Counted from the first letter of the stretch, positions 1-9,135 are shown. The stretch is 64,000 bases of DNA from Paludibacter sp. (GCA_028710415.1 JAQTUE010000016.1:62001-126000); one strand, 5' to 3'. Translations and numbers: made by a program. Notes: generated by a model not told the origin, from the sequence alone.

Positions 1-1216
1 TCAGATTAAATGATGTCGTGAATGGATTGGGATATAATTCTAAAGCAACATCATTTAAGGCTACAGGAGTGCCTGTAATTGCATCTTTCGCTCCCTGCAT
101 GATAGAACTCAACACATCTGTATCCTTTGTTTGCCCTGTTGAGAAGTTGAATACTCCTCCTGTGTCCCAACAATATGTGATAATTCCCCTATTCATTGCC
201 GCCATTACAAAATAGCGGTAATAAGCTTTAATTGAAGCATTGTGAAGCGCCTGATCTGATGGAGGGCTGAGTGTTCTTCTGAATGCGCCATATTCACCAA
301 TTATTACAGGAATCCCTTTATCGACGAACTTAGTTTTCATCCACCCTAAATATTTATCCATATCGCTTTCTTCACCCCAGGTTGAATTACGTGTAGCATC
401 AGTAGTAGAATGATTGCCTTTTCCCCAGTAATAAAACATGTTGCCCCAGCTTGCATCTCCATTTAAACCACAGAAGTTCCAGGGGGTATAATAATGCACT
501 TCCACTATCAAACGATTGGCAATACTATCAACAGGCATTTTGTTCATTAAATTATTAGTAGCAGTGATATCAGTTGAAGGACCTTGTATAACAAGTGTAC
601 GTGAACTGTTATTCCCTCCTGTAGCACGAACTGCATTGATAAAGGTCTGATGATATGATAATAAAACAGACATTCCGGTCGCATCTGATACATTGGGTTC
701 ATTTGCTCCGGCGAAAAGCAGATGGTCATTATAATTTTTGAAGTAATTGGCAATTTGTGTCCAATATCTTTTCTGCCTTGCATTAACAGTATCTTTATTC
801 GCTAAGTTAACCCTGTTTTCCAGCCAACCCTTATCCCAGTGGGCATTCATAATTACATACATGCTATCGTTCATGCAATAGTCCACTACCTTTTTTACAT
901 TGGCAAGCCATGCTACATCAATTTTACTGGTAATCGTATCGGAATGATAGAACCAGGCAACAGGAAGCCTGACGGTATTAAAGCCGGCAACTTTCACTGA
1001 ATCAATGGTTCTCTGAGTAGTCGAGCCAAAGGAATTACGAGGAACCCAGGTAGCTTCAAGCACGTTTCCCAGATTCCAGCCTATTTTCATTTTACTTGCT
1101 ATTTGTTGTGCAGTTGGCAACTCTGCTTTAACCGTTGCGGACATCAAAAGCCCGCTTGCAATAATGGTAACAAGTATAATCTGCCTAAAAGAACGAGACA
1201 ATAAAGTTATTTTCAT
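1..1216 (-). CDS. GH5 endo-beta-glucanase with T9SS sorting domain (3' end cut by window edge)
   Basis: Secreted endo-acting glycoside hydrolase family 5 enzyme. The start ATG at 1214-1216 is followed by a Sec signal peptide (about residues 1-31). The GH5 core begins with the GWNLGN motif (about 46-51). The acid/base Glu is in AGANEP (about E173) and the nucleophile Glu in IIGEYGAF (about E308). After about residue 385 the protein enters ALELYPNPFTTSF, the opening of a type A T9SS C-terminal sorting domain, then leaves the window, so it should be exported to the surface. The GWNLGN opening and HYYTPWNF segment resemble GH5 subfamily 4, which contains many xyloglucanases; the subfamily call is inference. 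It is the most downstream of three tandem GH5 paralogues and has its own leader, which resembles the one at 51.1 kb. Confidence 0.93.
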   Translation of the reverse strand, partial: MKITLLSRSFRQIILVTIIASGLLMSATVKAELPTAQQIASKMKIGWNLGNVLEATWVPRNSFGSTTQRTIDSVKVAGFNTVRLPVAWFYHSDTITSKIDVAWLANVKKVVDYCMNDSMYVIMNAHWDKGWLENRVNLANKDTVNARQKRYWTQIANYFKNYNDHLLFAGANEPNVSDATGMSVLLSYHQTFINAVRATGGNNSSRTLVIQGPSTDITATNNLMNKMPVDSIANRLIVEVHYYTPWNFCGLNGDASWGNMFYYWGKGNHSTTDATRNSTWGEESDMDKYLGWMKTKFVDKGIPVIIGEYGAFRRTLSPPSDQALHNASIKAYYRYFVMAAMNRGIITYCWDTGGVFNFSTGQTKDTDVLSSIMQGAKDAITGTPVALNDVALELYPNPFTTSFNL

Positions 1217-1271
1217 TTTTAATACTTTTTTATTCAATTTATAGTTTACTCCATCTATTCCAGGGTCTTCT

Positions 1272-1432
1272 GTTAGTATCTTAACTCTCAATTTCGTGTA
1301 TTTTTTGACACAATATTACAGAATTAACTTCTAACTATTTTATTCAGACTATTCCATATAAGGTCTTAAAATCAAAATACGTAGTATTTTTATAATCCGT
1401 TTTTAATCCGCCAAATATGTGTATATCCGCGT
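1272..1432 (-). promoter_or_regulatory. Conserved leader (copy A) upstream of GH5
   Basis: The region between this GH5 start (1216) and the previous stop (1485) aligns over about 150 bases with 51080-51240, upstream of the esterase gene at 48547. Shared parts are a 7-3-7 inverted repeat AAAATAC-N3-GTATTTT (1374-1390), two direct ATCCG copies 11 bases apart (1395-1399 and 1406-1410), a conserved TAACTCTCAA block and a T-rich block with ACAATATTA. Retention of these elements at a similar distance from both starts suggests binding sites for one regulator. The regulator itself is not in the window. Confidence 0.6.
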
Positions 1433-1484
1433 TCTAATCTTAATTCTGGCTTGTCCAGGTTAGGAATAATATGGCATATTGAGT

Positions 1485-3374
1485 TTAATAAACCAATAGC
1501 TTTTTCGTCAAACTATTTTGATTATTTGAAAATCTGACCAGGTAAATACCAGGTTTTAGATTGACATCTAATTGGGTACGTTGCTTATCAAACACGGTTT
1601 GTTCTAAAGCAATCTGACCGTTTATTTCAATAAGCTGTATGGTTGTCAGACCTTTAAGCCCACCTAAATCAACGGTTAGCTTTTTTCCGTTCAAAGGATT
1701 AGGGAATAGGACAATATCATCAGGTTTTATAACCTGTGATACACTAGCTAATGTATCTTTTGAAACAGTTATATTGCAAATTGTTTTCAAGCTTCCATCA
1801 GTAGTAGTAGCAGTAATTACGGTTGAACCTTGTGATACGGCGGTTACCAGGCCCGATGCGCTTACGGTAGCAACATTGTTTTGACTTGAACTCCAACTTA
1901 CTGAATTCCTGGATGCATTGGTTGGAAGTACCGTGGTAACAAGCTGTTTGGTCTCCCTAATTTTAATTGTGCCCATTTTGGGGGATATTGTAACACTTGT
2001 TACCGGAATGCCAACAACAATTTGTAACGTAGCTCTTTTCACACCAGCCATTGCACTAATAATTGCTTTACCACCTCCAAGTCCTGTAACAAGCCCTTCG
2101 GAACTAACTGTTGCTACGGTAAAATTATCTGAAGTCCATATAATCGATTTGTGCGTTGCATTACTTGGTGATACTGTTGCGGTTAATGAGGCCGTTGCAC
2201 CAATATCAAGGGAATTGATCGTTTGACCAATGGTAACACCTGTTGCCGGTATTGTATCTGTGGCTCCCCGCACCATAGAATTGACAATCCCATAGTCATT
2301 CACCTTTCCTGTGCTACGGTTAAATAATGAACCGGTGTCCCAAACGAAAGGGATTATTCCATTTTTAAGCGCCGCATTTACCATATAGTAATAATAATAC
2401 TCAATAGATTTATCGTGAAGATCCCGATCTGCACCTGAAGCAAGTGATCCACGTTTCCATGCCGCATACTCACCCAAAATTACTGGTACACCCTTATCTA
2501 CAAATCTGGTTTTAAGTGTAGTACCAAGAAATTTGTCAGCATCGGCCTCTTGGTCATAGGTTGGATTATGTTTAATATCTGTGGCCGAAAGATTGCCTTT
2601 TCCCCAGTAATAAATGCAATAAAGGGAATCAACACCATTACCCCACGGGTTAATATCATCTTTAGCCAAAAGGGCAAACTGATAACCATAACTGTGTGCT
2701 TCAAACATCAACCGGTCAGGGATTTCGTCTTTTGGAATAGTTGAATAGTCGGGGTGTCCCTGAAAAATCAGCGTTCGCGAACTATTGTTTCCACCAGTTC
2801 CACGCACTGCTTTAATGAAGGTTTGAATATATTTTTCCATTACAGTACGCCCAATTGCCTGATCTTGGCTATTTGGTTCATTGGCGCAGGCAAAAAGTAA
2901 ATGGTGATCATAATTTTTGAAATAATTGGCAATTTGTGTCCAGTAAGCCTTTTGCATAGCATTTACACTAGCTGAATCGGCTACAGTAACATGGTTTTCC
3001 AGCCAACCTTCATCCCAGTGAATGTTAATCATCACGTACATACTGTCTTTAATGCAATAGTCAACGTTTTTTTTAACTTGGGCAAGATAAGATGCATTAA
3101 TTATATTGGTGGTTTTATTGGAATTATGGTACCAGGCACAAGGAAGCCTAACTGAATTAAACCCCGCAACTTTCACGGAATCAATGAGTCTTTGAGATGC
3201 ATTACCGGGTGTAGCCCAGGTAGCTTCAAGCGTGTTCCCAAGATTCCAGCCAAGTTTCATTTTGCTGGCAATTTGTATTGCGGTAGGTAATTCAGCCCAC
3301 ACACTCGTAGACATGAATAGCACGAGCATGATACTCGCAAAACGAATAATTCTAAATATTAGTGATTTTCTCAT
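1485..3374 (-). CDS. GH5 endo-beta-glucanase with two Big_2 Ig-like domains and T9SS sorting domain
   Basis: Secreted GH5 enzyme of 629 residues. Order: signal peptide (1-27), GH5 catalytic domain (about 30-370, GWNLGNTLEA at 42-51, acid/base E166 in ACANEP, nucleophile E302 in ILGEYAA), two bacterial Ig-like group 2 repeats (about 377-455 and 456-540, each with VATVS-x-GLVT), and a T9SS C-terminal sorting domain (about 560-629, FPNPLNG to KKLLVY). The active-site His neighbourhood reads EAHSYGYQF where its two neighbours have VHYYTP, and the following loop is longer, so its substrate subsites may have diverged. The Ig-like domains probably act as spacers between enzyme and cell surface. It is a tandem paralogue of the genes on both sides. 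Confidence 0.94.
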   Translation of the reverse strand: MRKSLIFRIIRFASIMLVLFMSTSVWAELPTAIQIASKMKLGWNLGNTLEATWATPGNASQRLIDSVKVAGFNSVRLPCAWYHNSNKTTNIINASYLAQVKKNVDYCIKDSMYVMINIHWDEGWLENHVTVADSASVNAMQKAYWTQIANYFKNYDHHLLFACANEPNSQDQAIGRTVMEKYIQTFIKAVRGTGGNNSSRTLIFQGHPDYSTIPKDEIPDRLMFEAHSYGYQFALLAKDDINPWGNGVDSLYCIYYWGKGNLSATDIKHNPTYDQEADADKFLGTTLKTRFVDKGVPVILGEYAAWKRGSLASGADRDLHDKSIEYYYYYMVNAALKNGIIPFVWDTGSLFNRSTGKVNDYGIVNSMVRGATDTIPATGVTIGQTINSLDIGATASLTATVSPSNATHKSIIWTSDNFTVATVSSEGLVTGLGGGKAIISAMAGVKRATLQIVVGIPVTSVTISPKMGTIKIRETKQLVTTVLPTNASRNSVSWSSSQNNVATVSASGLVTAVSQGSTVITATTTDGSLKTICNITVSKDTLASVSQVIKPDDIVLFPNPLNGKKLTVDLGGLKGLTTIQLIEINGQIALEQTVFDKQRTQLDVNLKPGIYLVRFSNNQNSLTKKLLVY

Positions 3375-3448
3375 AACATAAAAAAAGTTTTAATTGATAT
3401 TTTTCGTATCCATATGATTTAGAAATTGGCTTGATTTAATAGTTACTG

Positions 3449-3486
3449 AACACCAAAAAGAGTTGAAACCCTTTTGGTGTTTTTTA
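3449..3486. terminator. Stem-loop between two GH5 genes
   Basis: A 10-bp perfect stem (AACACCAAAA with TTTTGGTGTT, 3449-3458 and 3472-3481) with a 13-base loop sits 7 bases after the stop of the GH5 gene at 3493. The T-run follows on the plus strand rather than the minus strand, so it is an imperfect rho-independent terminator for the minus-strand gene. It could also protect the transcript 3' end. Confidence 0.45.
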
Positions 3487-3492
3487 AAATCT

Positions 3493-4665
3493 TTAATATT
3501 GAACAAAACTTACCGAAGCATCTTTGGCTCCTTGATTGACTGATTTGATTATACCCCGATCAAGTATTGCACCTGTATTGCGATTAAACAACCACCCGGG
3601 CACATCCCAGCAAATAGGGATTAATCCTTTACTAACGGCTGACTTAACTACACATTTATAATAAGACTCGACTGATGCGTTGTTAAGCACCTGATCTGAA
3701 GGCGAACTAAGTTTTCGTTTTCCAGCACCAAATTCGCCGAGAATTACCGGAATTCCTTTATCCACAAACTGTTCTTTCATCTTTCCAAAATACTTTTCCA
3801 CATCGCTTTCTTCACCCCATGTAGCATTGTGGGCGGCATCGGTTGTCGAATGGTTGCCCTTTCCCCAATAGTAGAACTTTTTGCCCCAGTCTGCATCATT
3901 TTCCATAAGGCAGAATTGATATGGGGTATAATAGTGAACTTCAGCCATCAGATGGTCGGCAATTATATCTTTCGGCAATGTTTTCATCAGTTTATAAGTA
4001 TTTTCAACATCAGTTGAAGGACCCTGGAAGATAAGGGTACGCGAACTATTGTTGCCTCCGGTTGCCCGAACAGCATCAATAAATGTCTGGTGATAAGATA
4101 ATAAAACCGACATTTGGATGGAATCGTGGACACCAGGCTCATTGGCACCTGCAAAAAGCAGATGCTCATCGTAACCTTTAAAATAGTTGGCAATTTGAGT
4201 CCAATATGCACGTTGCCGTTTATTTACTATATCCTGATTGGCTTTATTTACTCTGTTTTCCAACCACCCTTTATCCCAGTGCATGTTTATAATCACATAC
4301 ATATCGTCTTTAAAGCAATAATCCACAATCTCTTTTACACGGGCAATCCATTCTTTATCAATAACACTGGTAACGGTGTCGGAGTGGATAAACCACGATA
4401 CGGGTAGCCTTACAGTATTAAAACCGGCAGCCTTTACCGAGTCGATAAGTTTTTGTGAGGTATGGCCTCCTCCCCAGGCAGCTTCTCCTCCGATAGCCTC
4501 AAGGGTGTTACCAAGGTTCCAACCAACTCCCATCTTGCCGGCAATATGTTGTGCTGTTGATAATTCTGATTTTGCTGAAGCAGATGTTAACAGTCCGCAC
4601 GAAATGATTACAATAAATAGTCTTTTACTAAATAATTGTGGTAAAAACGCAATTCTTCTTTTCAT
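3493..4665 (-). CDS. GH5 endo-beta-glucanase, catalytic domain only
   Basis: Secreted GH5 enzyme of 390 residues and the first transcribed of the three tandem paralogues. A signal peptide (about 1-31) is followed directly by the catalytic domain: GWNLGNTLEA (48-57), NMHWDKGW substrate-cleft motif (127-134), acid/base E176 in AGANEP, His-Tyr-Tyr at about 244-246, and nucleophile E311 in ILGEFGAG. It stops right after the barrel (SVSFVQY) and has no T9SS domain, unlike its neighbours, so it is predicted to be periplasmic or exported by another route. It is closer in sequence to the gene at 1-1216 than to the Ig-bearing middle copy. Confidence 0.92.
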   Translation of the reverse strand: MKRRIAFLPQLFSKRLFIVIISCGLLTSASAKSELSTAQHIAGKMGVGWNLGNTLEAIGGEAAWGGGHTSQKLIDSVKAAGFNTVRLPVSWFIHSDTVTSVIDKEWIARVKEIVDYCFKDDMYVIINMHWDKGWLENRVNKANQDIVNKRQRAYWTQIANYFKGYDEHLLFAGANEPGVHDSIQMSVLLSYHQTFIDAVRATGGNNSSRTLIFQGPSTDVENTYKLMKTLPKDIIADHLMAEVHYYTPYQFCLMENDADWGKKFYYWGKGNHSTTDAAHNATWGEESDVEKYFGKMKEQFVDKGIPVILGEFGAGKRKLSSPSDQVLNNASVESYYKCVVKSAVSKGLIPICWDVPGWLFNRNTGAILDRGIIKSVNQGAKDASVSFVQY

Positions 4666-5240
4666 TTTAAATTAAAATTGATATTTGTATTTTATAATTT
4701 ATTGCACTGTTTATTAGATATTTAGGTATGCTTTTCTAATAATCACCTTTATGGATTGAAAAGTGTTATTCCGGAAAATCCTATAATGTATACTCAGCAA
4801 CTTCAACTACAGGATTTTACATAATATTTACAAGGTAAAGATACTCTCAAATACGATACAACTCAGTATTGATTTGTTTCCAATTGCGGGCGTTTAAGTA
4901 TCATTTGGAGCGATTGAAGCTACGCAAATAATAAAGGGAAGGATGGGTTAAAGTGAATTCTGGATAATAGTCAGGGTCGACTATTAGCATATCAGTCGTT
5001 CATTTCAAATTCATGAACATATTCGGATCAGGAGTTTTTTAATCCGCTGGTACACTCGTAACAAAGTTCCATACCGGACGGATAATAATCAATCTGACCC
5101 GAAGCAGTATAGAGGTTGTGTAAGAATGAAATTTATTGATTTTGTTACTAACGAATTGATAGTTGATACATTTTTCTGAAAAAGATAATAAGGTTGGAGT
5201 TTGTGGTTCGTTGGTTTTCTACGAAGGTTTAATACATTAA

Positions 5241-5275
5241 AAATAAGGTTTTGAAGTAATAAACCTTATTTTTGT
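5241..5275. terminator. Bidirectional-looking intrinsic terminator
   Basis: A perfect 11-bp stem (AAATAAGGTTT with AAACCTTATTT) and 9-base loop, with a T-run following on both strands. It lies about 470 bases downstream of the stop of the BspA-like gene at 5742 and is the nearest terminator candidate for that gene. Confidence 0.5.
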
Positions 5276-5282
5276 TTGTCAA

Positions 5283-5402
5283 CTAAATAACAAATTGTAA
5301 TGTGCTAACAGGTTGCTGCAGTAAGCTGTCTGAAACGTGAATGGCACGGTGCTTTCCGTTGTAGTTTGCCCAAGTGGTATCAGCGAAGTGTAAACCGGAC
5401 AT
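5283..5402 (-). CDS. Short open frame or gene fragment, unrecognised
   Basis: A 39-codon open frame starts with ATG at 5400-5402 and stops at 5283-5285. The peptide has protein-like composition (MSGLHFADTTWANYNGK at the start, SLLQQPVSTLQF near the end), whereas the surrounding sequence reads like noncoding DNA. I do not recognise it and no ribosome binding site stands out. It is most likely a relic or a chance frame. Confidence 0.2.
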   Translation of the reverse strand: MSGLHFADTTWANYNGKHRAIHVSDSLLQQPVSTLQFVI

Positions 5403-5741
5403 TAAAACATTCAAAATAGCTATAGTCAACAAGCTCGATATCCACCAATCGGTTGACTCCCTCCCTTTAGTTCAAGTCTCTTATCTCTTATTTTCGTTCA
5501 AGTTTAATAAATTGCTTGCACCTGGATAGTTCAAGTTTTAGCGAACTGTAACTTGGACTGATAACTATTTCAGTTTGTAACTGACCTTTTACCAAGTTTC
5601 AATATCCACCAATTTGTTTAATTTTCTCCAATCGACGACACTACTAGACCGCTTTACTCAAATCTCCTCTTTCTACTGACTACAAATTATCAATCTCGGA
5701 CTAAATGGAGAAGGATGTAGTGAATAAAGATATCCTTATTG

Positions 5742-7592
5742 TTATTCGATCCTGGATGGTTGGGTCTTAGAATTAAGGGAATTTTCGGTATGTACTTCTA
5801 CAATATTTTCAAAATCTTTCCATTGATTTGCAGCTTGATAAAGTCGTTTAGAACCAATGGGAACGTATAATGTACAAGTTCTTTTATCTACCTTATCAAA
5901 AATATCTCCAGAATAACCTAATTCAAATTCAACCGGTCTCGCTGAAATGGCTTTTATCGATGTTAAACCACTACAACCAAAAGCACCAAATTCAATAGAT
6001 ATTACCGATTTGGGAATAGTAATCTCTTTCAAAGCACTACAACCTTTGAAAGCATTATCCCCAATAGAAGTGACTGAATTGGGAATCACTACCGTTGTCA
6101 AAGCACTGCAATAACTAAAAGCATTCCCGCCAATAGAAGTTACAAAATTGGGAATATTAATCGATGTCAAACCACTGCAATAGCTAAAAGCATAATCCTT
6201 AATAAATGTAACCGAATTGGGAATAGAATAAATCCCTTTTTTGGAGGTTGGGCATTGTATCAACTTGGTTTTAGATTTATTAAACAACACACCATTCTTA
6301 CTCGAATAATTAGTATTGCCTGACTCAACAACTAACATACCGCTACAGGGAAAAAATGCATAATCCCCAATTGAAGTGACCGATTGAGGAATAGTAACTG
6401 ATGTCAGAGAATCACAATCAAAAAAAACATATTTTCCGATTGATGTCACCGATTGGGGAATACAATAACTCCCTTTTTTTGAAGTTGGACAAGACATTAA
6501 TTTATTTTGTTTTTTATTAAACAGCACACGATTACTACTTGAATATTTGGGATTATTTGCATCTACTTTAAATCCACCTCGACAACCTACAAAAGCATGT
6601 TCGGCAATAGTAGTCACTGAATAGGGAATGGTAACTAATTTCAAACTTAGACAATTAGAAAAAGCATAAGAACTAATAGATGTTACAGAATTAGGAATAG
6701 TAACTGATTTCAACCCGATACAATTAGAAAAAGCATAAGAACTAATAGAAATGACAGAGTTAGGAATTTTAACCGCCTTTAAACTGAAACATCCATTAAA
6801 AGTACCCTCTCTAATGTAAGTTACTGAATTAGAGATGGCAACCGAATTCAAATTACTGCAACCATAAAAAGCACAAGCACCGATAGAAGTCACGGAATTA
6901 GGGATAGTAACAGAATTCAAATTACTGCAATTTTTAAAAGCAGAAGCACCGATAGAAGTCACGGATGATGGGATAGTAACCGAATTCAAATTACTGCAAT
7001 TATTAAAAGCAGAAGCACCGATAGAAGTCACGGATGATGGGATAATTATTGACGAAATAGTTGTTCCACCTGAGAAAATATTTTGATTTACAAATGCATT
7101 TGGTGGGATTGCATTAGCAGTATAAGAGAAATCTTCTCTATTTACCTCACGTACAAAATCAGTGCTATTATCAAATTGATGCATTGTCAAATCATAACTT
7201 ACTGTGCCTCCAAATATACGTGCTGTGATTGCATTATCACGTTGAGAGAAATTTTCTCTACTTACCGTGCCTCCAATACCAGTGATAGTCTTAAATTGAT
7301 GTATTAAATCACAATTTACCGTGCCTCCAATACCAGTGTATGCTGCAATAGAAACACTACTTAAATCAACAACTGTTAAATATAACATACCATCTCGCAT
7401 GGTTTTAAAATCACGAGCATCAATAGTGCCCGTTACAGTAAGATTACTTATTGTACCGATATTACCGCCAGCAGCCTTAATTGCAGAAGACAAACCACCC
7501 GGAGTGGTTACATTCACACTAAAAGAAACTTGTGCTGATGCTACAGCAATAATCTGTGCAAAAACGAAGACCAATAAAAGCTTTCTCATCAA
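5742..7592 (-). CDS. BspA-type leucine-rich repeat surface protein
   Basis: A 616-residue secreted protein with a signal peptide (1-20), a BspA-family N-terminal region (about 25-165) and a long array of 23-residue LRR_5 repeats of the form SVTSIGxxAFxxCSxLxSVTIPN (about 175-580). Two copies of a short interruption (YSSSNRVLFNKKQNKL and YSSKNGVLFNKSKTKL) break the array. The family includes surface proteins for adhesion and protein binding. No clear T9SS domain is seen at the C-terminus, which ends HTENSLNSKTQPSRIE after a FENIVE segment, so its export route is unclear. Residues about 91-170 contain an imperfect tandem duplication of about 40 residues starting GGTV. The nucleotide repeats are near identical between adjacent LRR units, which favours copy-number change. 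Confidence 0.88.
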   Translation of the reverse strand: MMRKLLLVFVFAQIIAVASAQVSFSVNVTTPGGLSSAIKAAGGNIGTISNLTVTGTIDARDFKTMRDGMLYLTVVDLSSVSIAAYTGIGGTVNCDLIHQFKTITGIGGTVSRENFSQRDNAITARIFGGTVSYDLTMHQFDNSTDFVREVNREDFSYTANAIPPNAFVNQNIFSGGTTISSIIIPSSVTSIGASAFNNCSNLNSVTIPSSVTSIGASAFKNCSNLNSVTIPNSVTSIGACAFYGCSNLNSVAISNSVTYIREGTFNGCFSLKAVKIPNSVISISSYAFSNCIGLKSVTIPNSVTSISSYAFSNCLSLKLVTIPYSVTTIAEHAFVGCRGGFKVDANNPKYSSSNRVLFNKKQNKLMSCPTSKKGSYCIPQSVTSIGKYVFFDCDSLTSVTIPQSVTSIGDYAFFPCSGMLVVESGNTNYSSKNGVLFNKSKTKLIQCPTSKKGIYSIPNSVTFIKDYAFSYCSGLTSINIPNFVTSIGGNAFSYCSALTTVVIPNSVTSIGDNAFKGCSALKEITIPKSVISIEFGAFGCSGLTSIKAISARPVEFELGYSGDIFDKVDKRTCTLYVPIGSKRLYQAANQWKDFENIVEVHTENSLNSKTQPSRIE

Positions 7593-7683
7593 ATTTGGTA
7601 TTTTAAAGATTCATAATTGATATAAAAAAGAATGACTGTTTATTTCTATAACTGAAATATTTTATGACATTATCAATAAAAAA

Positions 7684-7691
7684 CAAAATTA
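7684..7691 (-). promoter_or_regulatory. Possible -7 element of the BspA-like gene
   Basis: The minus strand reads TAATTTTG here, matching the Bacteroidota -7 consensus TAnnTTTG, 92 bases upstream of the start codon. The -33 TTTG box is not clear, so this is a weak prediction. Confidence 0.3.
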
Positions 7692-7910
7692 CAATTATTT
7701 TTATTAAAAATATACACATTATGTCTCTGTTAATGGTATTAAATGTATTAATTACTAATATTTTTATTGATTCAGTCGCTTGAAATGAATTTAATTTTAA
7801 ATTATCAATTTTCCGTTTCTTCTTACCTAACCAACCCTGATTATTATCCAAAAGGTTGTTCCATGGCCTTTTCGTCAAACGAAATATCTGGATTCATGAT
7901 TTTCAGGTAC

Positions 7911-7958
7911 AGAAAAACCCTCTGATAAACCTTTAAAACAGAAGGATTATCAGGGGTT
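7911..7958 (-). terminator. Intrinsic terminator downstream of T9SS-tail remnant
   Basis: On the minus strand AACCCCTGATAA pairs with TTATCAGAGGGTT (one bulge) across a loop of about 18 bases, followed by a T-run. It lies about 280 bases after the original stop of the decayed T9SS protein at 8240 and has the form of a rho-independent terminator. Confidence 0.6.
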
Positions 7959-7970
7959 ATTACTTGATGA

Positions 7971-8087
7971 TTGGTTAATTAGTTAATTGGTTAATTAGTT
8001 AATTAGTTAATTAGTTAATTGGTTGGTAGGTTGAATGGTTGGTTGGTTGGTTGGTTGGATGATTAAGTTAATTGGGTTAATTGGGTT
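7971..8087. repeat. Tetranucleotide microsatellite (TTAG/TTGG)
   Basis: About 115 bases made almost wholly of 4-base units, first TTAATTAG/TTAATTGG alternations, then a pure TTGG run, then TTGGGTTAA. It is noncoding and lies just past the terminator at 7911. Such tracts expand by slippage. Confidence 0.85.
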
Positions 8088-8239
8088 ACTCAGCTTTGAG
8101 GAATAAAGAAGAGTATATCCTGTTCTCGTGTGGGGAAATTACAAAATGTACCCTCTAACAGAAACCTTGCTTACCTCCCATTCTTGCCAAATACAACTCC
8201 CGGTTGCGAAACGCTTTGGCAAACAGGGATTTTGCGGTG

Positions 8240-8730
8240 TCATTTATAGTTAATCACCTTTACTTGTCCGTTGCCTATCTCAAAAAATATAAGTACCTTT
8301 TGAAAGCCTGGCAACAATAATCTTCCCACGACCATTCAGTATCTGACCTTTCAACAGCATTTTTCCGGATAAATCTGTCATCGTGTAGATTGCTTTTTTT
8401 ATCCGGGGGATGATGGGTGTTGGCAACTCAGCTTGAGAAGGATCTATTGGGATGAATTGACCCTTAAAATTACCCATATAAACAAATTGGTTTTTCAACG
8501 ATGTAATTCCGTCTATTTTAAAAGAGAATGCAATTCTATCTGTTGTCTGCCAATGAAGAGGCCCGGTGAATGCTTTTGGATTCTGTTGCTATAAATTGTA
8601 TTCTTCAATTCGATAAACAGAACAGTCTTGAGTGCCAACATAATCAGTTATAATACCTGCTGTAGTAACTGAAAAATGATAAGTTGAACCTTGATTACAA
8701 AAAGTACTACCGCTAACCCTAAAGCAACAC
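8240..8730 (-). pseudogene. C-terminal remnant of a T9SS-exported protein
   Basis: Reading leftward from about 8730, one frame gives STYHFSVTTAGI, then an in-frame TAG, then AFTGPLHWQ, GQFIPIDP, and a T9SS sorting domain with YTMTDLSGKMLLKGQ and LSKGTYIF. There a run of six T bases (8281-8286 region) shifts the frame. Removing one T restores EIGNGQVKVINYK and a TGA stop at 8240-8242, a normal T9SS ending. The start predicted at 8498 is a TTG inside this frame and not a real start. The gene is disabled by at least one stop and one frameshift, and its N-terminal part is missing: it is joined to an Rhs fragment near 8720. Confidence 0.75.
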
Positions 8731-9091
8731 AAGCATCCAAATCACCTCTTGCTTTCAGAGTGGCTATTTGTTCCTGGCCCACGCAGACATTATGTGGATC
8801 GGTGTTAGAAGTATACCATTTAAATCCCGATGGGTCTACACGGTTTACAGGATCGCCGCCGCGATAACTGTAAGGGCTTTCGGAATAGTGCTTATTGGCC
8901 AGTGGGTCGGGTGTTGTAAAGCCCGGCACCGCGTAGTCGTACCAGCGGTACGGAAACTCGTACACGTTCAGCCCATGCATGCGCTCCAGCTCCTTGCCGC
9001 CGTAAAGATACGGATTTGTGGTGGAAGTATTCACATTCAAGCGGGCAAAAGTGGCTAACGCCATATCTGGAACACGAAGGCTAATTTTCAT
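8648..9091 (-). pseudogene. Rhs repeat-associated core fragment
   Basis: A 147-codon open frame whose residues about 30-95 match the Rhs repeat-associated core: YGGKELERMHGLNVYEFPYR, then YDYAVPGFTTPDPLA, then SPYSYRGGDPVNRVDPSG. Rhs proteins are very large toxin-delivery polypeptides, so this is only the junction segment where the shell ends and the variable toxin begins. About 20 residues after DACVALGL the frame reads out of phase into the unrelated T9SS remnant, placing a fusion point near 8720. The segment is visibly more GC-rich than its flanks, consistent with horizontal origin. Confidence 0.85.
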
Positions 9092-9135
9092 TCATACTAT
9101 ATCTGTTATTTTCGTTTTGAGCATATAAAAATAGA

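Larger units (their letters stand above)
4666..5741. other. Intergenic region with decayed sequence
   Basis: About 1.1 kb without a convincing gene. It holds the upstream region of the GH5 at 3493, a hairpin at 5241-5275, and a 39-codon open frame at 5283-5402. A short motif, ATATCCACCAAT, appears twice (near 5440 and 5603). The AT-rich stretch 4680-4860 is the likely promoter region of the GH5 gene, but no clear -33/-7 pair is visible. Confidence 0.5.

Noticed and set aside
7603..7878. 91-codon minus-strand open frame upstream of the BspA-like gene
   Set aside because: AT-rich, Ile/Asn/Phe-heavy sequence without ribosome binding site or recognisable motif; it overlaps the promoter region of the BspA-like gene.
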